From Pseudomonas iranensis (GTDB lineage Bacteria > Pseudomonadota > Gammaproteobacteria > Pseudomonadales > Pseudomonadaceae), in assembly GCF_014268585.2 (NCBI RefSeq), contig NZ_CP077092.1:4997501-5061500 (forward strand): 64,000 nucleotides of DNA, given 5' to 3'. Below the pieces are notes generated by a model. That model was not told the origin of the DNA. It saw only the letters and a list, made by a program, of their open reading frames with translations, and made no database searches. Each line of letters begins with the position of its first letter. Position 1 is the first letter of the stretch. The translations under genes were made by a program, and so were the position numbers. Shown piece by piece: positions 60,130 through 64,000 of the stretch.

Positions 60130-61551
60130 TTATGAAATCGAACGCACCGCGTCTTGCGAAACTTGGTTAGGCTGCAACTTGAACACGTAAAACAACACCG
60201 TCAGCAACACCAGGAATGCCGGCCCGACATACAGCGCCACGCGGGTATCCGGGAAGTACGCCATCAGGCCGACCACCAGTACCAGAAACGCCAGGGCGAA
60301 ATACGAACTGACCGGGTACAGCCACATCTTGTACTTGAGGCCGGCACGTTCGCTGGCGCTCAGGCCTTTGCGGAATTTCAGCTGGGCGAGAAGGATCATC
60401 ACCCAGGTCCAGATCGCACCGAAGGTGGCAATCGAGGTGACCCAGACGAAGACCTTTTCCGGCACCAGATAGTTGAGCACTACGCCCAGCAGCAACACCG
60501 CGATCGACAGCAACAGCGCCCGACGCGGCACGCCGTTGTTCGAGGTCTTGGCGAAACCGGCCGGGGCCTGGCCGTTCTGCGCCAGGCTGTAGAGCATGCG
60601 CCCGGTGCTGAAGATGCCGCCGTTGCACGACGACAGCGCCGCAGTAATCACCACGAAGTTGATGATACCGGCGGCGGTCTTGATGCCCAGCCGCTCGAAG
60701 GTCATCACAAACGGGCTGCCCTGGGTGCCGATTTCGTTCCACGGGTAGATCGACAGAATCACGAACAGCGCGCCGACGTAGAACAGCAGAATCCGCCAGA
60801 ACACCGAGCCGATTGCGTCAGGAATGGTCTTCTGTGGATTCTTCGCTTCACCGGCGGTGAGGCCGATCATCTCGACACCGAGGTAGGCGAACATGACCAT
60901 CTGCAGCGACATCAGCACACCGGTCACGCCGTTGGGCATGAAACCGCCGTGGGCCCACAGGTTGGAAATGCCCAGCGCCACGCCGTCATTGCCGAAACCG
61001 AAGGCGATGATGCCGACGCCGCCGATGACCATGGCGATGATGGTGACGATCTTGATCAGGGCGAACCAGAATTCGAACTCGCCGAAGGCTTTTACCGCGA
61101 TCAGGTTGACCGAGCCCATGCTGATCAACGCCGCCAGGGCCCAGATCCAGCGCGGCACATCGGGAAACCAGATGCCCATGTACACGGCCACGGCAGTGAT
61201 TTCTGCGACGCAGGTCACCAGCCACAGAAACCAGTAATTCCAACCGGTGAGAAAGCCTGCCAGCGGACCGAGATAGTCCTGCGCGTAGCGGCTGAACGAA
61301 CCGGCCACCGGGTTATGCACGGCCATTTCGCCGAGTGCGCGCATGATCACCAGGATCGCCAGACCACCAAGGATGTAGGAAAGCATGATCGCCGGGCCGG
61401 CCATCTGGATGGCTTTGGCCGAACCGAGAAACAGACCGACGCCGATACAGGCACCGAGTGCCATCAGGCGGATATGCCGTTCGCCGAGTTCACGTTTGAG
61501 CGGACCGCCCGAAGCGGTGTCGCCGTGCGGCAGAGGATTGCCAACTGGCAT
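60130..61551 (-). CDS. Amino-acid permease (AAT family, ProY/AroP-like)
   Basis: A 473-residue 12-helix transporter. It begins LKRELGERHIRLMALGACIGVGLFLGSAKAIQMAGPAIMLSYILGGL, the AAT signature, followed by GEMAVHNPVAGSFSRYAQDYLGPLAGFLTGWNYWFLW and GVEMIGLTAGEAKNPQKTIPDAI. Family members import proline, aromatic amino acids, GABA or histidine; the sequence is nearest in style to ProY-type permeases but the substrate is not certain. Confidence 0.92.
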   Translation of the reverse strand: MPVGNPLPHGDTASGGPLKRELGERHIRLMALGACIGVGLFLGSAKAIQMAGPAIMLSYILGGLAILVIMRALGEMAVHNPVAGSFSRYAQDYLGPLAGFLTGWNYWFLWLVTCVAEITAVAVYMGIWFPDVPRWIWALAALISMGSVNLIAVKAFGEFEFWFALIKIVTIIAMVIGGVGIIAFGFGNDGVALGISNLWAHGGFMPNGVTGVLMSLQMVMFAYLGVEMIGLTAGEAKNPQKTIPDAIGSVFWRILLFYVGALFVILSIYPWNEIGTQGSPFVMTFERLGIKTAAGIINFVVITAALSSCNGGIFSTGRMLYSLAQNGQAPAGFAKTSNNGVPRRALLLSIAVLLLGVVLNYLVPEKVFVWVTSIATFGAIWTWVMILLAQLKFRKGLSASERAGLKYKMWLYPVSSYFALAFLVLVVGLMAYFPDTRVALYVGPAFLVLLTVLFYVFKLQPNQVSQDAVRSIS

Positions 61552-62023
61552 AGGGGTACAACCTCGTCTTGTTATTGGATATGACCACCGGGTTTCGAAG
61601 CGTCGGCCGATAGGCCTTGGCTGGGCAGGAAACCGCGTCGGCTTCGTGGGCAGACGCGTCTTGCAGGGCGGGCCTGAAAGATCAGCGGGGCGTGCAGTAT
61701 AAAAAGCTCAGGGCAGGATTTTTCACTCTAAAAGTCACAACATTCAGCGACAACTCTCGGCAATAGTGGGTTCCGCGGAGAGGCATTACCTGCATTACGT
61801 AGGAAAAGTCGCCACTGAAAAAGCCGCGAAGTATTGCACAGCGATGGTGCAGCGTCATGTTTCAGCCCTAGGGCATTTGATCCACTGTGTGATGTCTCGC
61901 CTCGCTTGATCACGGATAAATCGCCCTACGGATTCAGAAATTTCGCTCAACAGTTGCAGCGCCGACCGGGGCGGCCAACCACTAACCTTTGAAAAAGCCA
62001 GGAGCACAAGCAAGGAAGCTCGC
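61552..62023. other. Intergenic region without a supported gene
   Basis: About 470 bp between the permease and the RAYT gene. It is less GC-rich than the coding regions. Short minus-strand frames (61913-61728 and 62040-61855) have no ribosome site or recognisable product. Presumably holds the permease promoter. Confidence 0.5.
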
Positions 62024-62482
62024 ATGCCAGTCCGTCCCAACTCCCACCGTCTGCGCCAAGGTCGTTTCTCGGAAAACGGTCGTGCCTATTTCATCACCTC
62101 GGTCATCCACGAACGCCAGCCCGTATTTTTAGATTGGCAGACCGGCCGATTACTGGTTGCCGAACTGCGCCGGGCTCATGAACAAGGAGTCGCGCAATCC
62201 ATCGCCTGGGTTGTCATGCCTGACCACTTTCATTGGCTGATGCAATTGCAGCGCGGCTCACTTGGTGAAGTCATTGGCGGTGTAAAGGCTCGCTGTGCGC
62301 ATGCGGTTAACAGAAAAACCGGACGTCACGGACCGCTGTGGCAAACCGGCTACCATGACCGAGCGATCCGTGACGGCGAGGATCTGGAGCCCATCGCCCG
62401 CTATATCATCAATAATCCCTTGCGAGCCGGGCTGGTTGATAACCTCGGTGATTACCCGCTTTGGGATGCCTGGTGGCTCTGA
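62024..62482 (+). CDS. REP-associated tyrosine transposase (RAYT)
   Basis: A 152-residue Y1/HUH-type transposase of the RAYT (TnpA-REP) family. The HUH metal site is HFH in WVVMPDHFHWLMQLQRG, and the catalytic Tyr is in IARYIINNPLRAGLVDNLGDYPLW. The frame is intact. RAYTs are single-copy, domesticated relatives of IS200/IS605 enzymes that spread REP sequences in trans. An array of family-B REPINs starts 72 bp after the stop codon, suggesting that family B is its cognate repeat. Confidence 0.93.
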   Translation: MPVRPNSHRLRQGRFSENGRAYFITSVIHERQPVFLDWQTGRLLVAELRRAHEQGVAQSIAWVVMPDHFHWLMQLQRGSLGEVIGGVKARCAHAVNRKTGRHGPLWQTGYHDRAIRDGEDLEPIARYIINNPLRAGLVDNLGDYPLWDAWWL

Positions 62483-62554
62483 GCGCAATAGTTCTATGGA
62501 ATAGGTGGATTTCTTCCTCACACAGACAACATCCCGGGATGTGCACAGCCTACT

Positions 62555-63251
62555 TGTGGCGAGGGGATTTATCCCCGCTCGACTGCGCAGCAGTCGCCAT
62601 TTGCTCACACGCGGTGTGCCTGTAGAAACTGTGGTGGCAGGTTTTGGGGCTGCTTCGCAGCCCAGCGGGGATGAATCCCCTCGCCACAGGGAGTCCCTGC
62701 TCGGCTGCGAAGCAGTCGCCACTTGCTTACATGCGGTGTGCCTGTAGAAACTGTGGTGGCAGGTTTTGGGGCTGCTTTGCAGCCCAACGGGGATAAATCC
62801 CCTCGCCACAGGGAGTCCCTGCATGACTGATAAATCTGTTAGCCACCTGAATCCTTTCCTCAACACAGACAACATCCCTGAATGCGAACAGCATTTTTGT
62901 GGTGAGGGGATTTATCCCCGCTCGGCTGCGCAGCAGTCGCAACTTGCTGACACGCGGTGTGCCTGCATAAACCGTGGAGGCAGGTTTTGGGGCTGCTTTG
63001 CAGCCCAACGGGGATAAATCCCCTCGCCACAGGGAGTTCCTGCATGACTGATAAATCTGTTAGCCACCTGAATCCTTTCCTCAACACAGACAACATCCCG
63101 GGATGTGAACAGCATCCTTGTGGCGAGGGGATTTATCCCCGCTCGGCTGCGCAGCAGGCGCAATTTCCTCACATGCGGTGTGCCTGCATAAACGTGCTGG
63201 CAGGTTTTGGGGCCGCTTCGCGGCCCAGCGGGGATAAATCCCCTCGCCACA
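62555..63251. repeat. Tandem REPIN array (family B) downstream of the RAYT gene
   Basis: Four REPIN units: 62555-62690, 62701-62810 (missing the outer part of its left arm), 62898-63031 and 63119-63251. Units 3 and 4 are spaced 221 bp apart and are each preceded by nearly identical 87-bp spacers (agggagtccctgcatgactg ... acagacaacatccc). A related spacer end lies before unit 1 (cacagacaacatcccgggat). Each unit contains TGTGGCGAGGGGATTTATCC arms around GGTGTGCCTG...GGCAGGTTTTGGGGC. Confidence 0.9.
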
Positions 63252-63375
63252 GTGTTTGTTCCAGTTTTATTCAGATAAAGCGCCGGCTCCGCTCTGCACA
63301 TTTTTTTCACCGGCTTCAACCACCGTCTAAGCTTCAGACAAGTCCGATCAATCTGCGTGAATGGATCAGTCGACT

Positions 63376-64000
63376 ATGGGCGCTTTGTGGCAAACCGATT
63401 CGAGTAAAACCGTGGTTCAGACTGAAAGTGTGAATGAAGCGCCTGTCCCTGAAAAACCCCGTCGCAACCGGCACGGGTGGAAGGCTTTCTGGTTGCTGTT
63501 TTTGATCATTGCGGTGGTGGTGGGACTCGCTGCGTCCAAGGAAATGCGCACCTCGCGCTTTCAAGCGCGGGAGCTGAGCCAGTACGCCGCTTCGCTGACC
63601 TACAAACTTGAACCCGGCCCCAGCGAAGCGATTCGTTATCCGGGCAACGGGCCGTTCGATCTGCGCCTGGGTTACAGCTCGCTGGATGAATTCCTGCCGC
63701 GCCTGCTCAAGCGCAACTATGTGATCACCGAGCAGACACGCTTTTCCCCTGCCCTGCTCGGTTACACCGACAAAGGCCTGTTCGTGCCGTATTCGGAAAA
63801 GATCCAGGCCGGGCTGTCGATCACCGATTGCCGAGGCGCGCCGCTGTATCGATACAACTATCCGCAGCAACTGTATGCCGACTTCGCGGCGATTCCGCCG
63901 GTGGTGGTCAGCAGCCTGCTGTTCATCGAAAACCGCTTTCTGCTCGACCCGAAACAACCGCAGGCCAACCCGGCGGTGGACTGGCCGCGTTTCGGCATGG
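63376..64000 (+). CDS. Transglycosylase / penicillin-binding protein-like, N-terminal part (cut by window end)
   Basis: The frame runs without stop to the window end. The N-terminus MGALWQTDSSKTVVQTESV is followed by a basic stretch and one membrane helix (AFWLLFLIIAVVVGLAAS). After that come a periplasmic region (YKLEPGPSEAIRYPGNGPFDLRLGYSSLDEFLPRLLKRNY ... LYADFAAIPPVVVSSLLFIENRFLLD). The segment SLLFIENRFLLD is the start of a GT51 peptidoglycan glycosyltransferase domain with the catalytic Glu (usual form EDRRF). The rest lies outside. An in-frame ATG at 63361, directly after a stop codon, is an alternative start; neither has a strong ribosome site. Confidence 0.8.
   Translation, partial: MGALWQTDSSKTVVQTESVNEAPVPEKPRRNRHGWKAFWLLFLIIAVVVGLAASKEMRTSRFQARELSQYAASLTYKLEPGPSEAIRYPGNGPFDLRLGYSSLDEFLPRLLKRNYVITEQTRFSPALLGYTDKGLFVPYSEKIQAGLSITDCRGAPLYRYNYPQQLYADFAAIPPVVVSSLLFIENRFLLDPKQPQANPAVDWPRFGM

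Noticed and set aside
61855..62040. 61-codon minus-strand frame overlapping the RAYT start
   Set aside because: No ribosome site and no resemblance to a known protein; it overlaps the RAYT promoter and start.
62555..63251. CRISPR-like spaced repeats
   Set aside because: The repeats are palindromic REPIN units over 100 bp long with conserved, not unique, spacers, and no cas genes are near.
62258..63319. Several minus-strand and plus-strand frames in the REPIN array
   Set aside because: They are translations of the repeats themselves (recurrent GFIPVGLQSSPKTC-type peptides) and overlap the RAYT gene or each other.

Overview
The window is a piece of a Pseudomonas chromosome, most likely from the P. 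fluorescens group. The proteins read like pseudomonad proteins throughout. The order argG, motY, pyrC, rnt, peroxiredoxin, bfd, bfr, grxD ... argF follows the P. aeruginosa PA3525-PA3538 block. The intergenic spaces carry the palindromic REP/REPIN repeats typical of this group. Base composition is GC-rich and almost all genes have G/C at third codon positions. The exceptions are a membrane protein near 19.6 kb, a two-gene toxin-antitoxin-like cassette at 24.6-25.5 kb and the neighbouring insertion sequence.

Layout. 1-5.5 kb: end of an RND efflux pump, then a ColRS-type two-component system with its likely targets (methyltransferase, inaA-like kinase, PAP2 phosphatase) and two candidate ColR boxes. 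5.6-11.3 kb: groESL with a sigma-32-type promoter, fxsA, a HugZ-like protein, a short-chain dehydrogenase and apbC. 11.6-18.5 kb: metG, then a tightly overlapping rsx/rnf-nth operon that has no rnfC, then a 59-residue PA3496-family gene. 18.5-20.4 kb: an orphan NarL-type response regulator and an AT-richer membrane protein of unknown role. 20.4-24.6 kb: argG (with a candidate ArgR operator), motY, pyrC and rnt. 24.6-27.3 kb: an accessory insertion containing a Panacea-domain (DUF4065) antitoxin-like gene with a partner gene. It is bracketed by two near-identical transcription terminators, the second of which is split exactly in its loop by a complete IS1182-family element. 27.3-38 kb: peroxiredoxin, bfd/bfr iron storage, grxD, a molybdopterin oxidoreductase, argF with an orphan ABC ATPase, a PhzF-like protein and ybaK.

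36.5-41.7 kb is the glycerol regulon (glpF, glpK, glpR, glpD). 42.2-49.3 kb is an acidic amino-acid ABC transporter (aatJQMP) followed by its sensor kinase and sigma-54 activator (aauSR) and a GlpM-family gene. Upstream of aatJ there is a good -24/-12 promoter and an AauR-type inverted repeat. 49.3-61.6 kb holds two lipoproteins, an alpha/beta hydrolase, metR, GNAT, LysE and NUDIX genes, two amino-acid/amine permeases, a nitrilase, a LuxR-type regulator and a membrane-anchored glutamate-synthase-like flavoprotein. 62-63.3 kb is a RAYT transposase followed by a tandem array of REPINs. The window ends inside a transglycosylase (penicillin-binding protein-like) gene.

The most unusual items are: (1) the TA-like cassette between duplicated terminators with an IS in the loop of one of them; (2) an rsx/rnf operon lacking rnfC, whose RnfB lacks a membrane helix and carries an RnfC-like charged tail; (3) the RAYT-REPIN array; and (4) regulatory sites (ColR, ArgR, GlpR, AauR/sigma-54, Fur-like) readable directly from the sequence. 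All family assignments come from reading the protein sequences; no database search was run.
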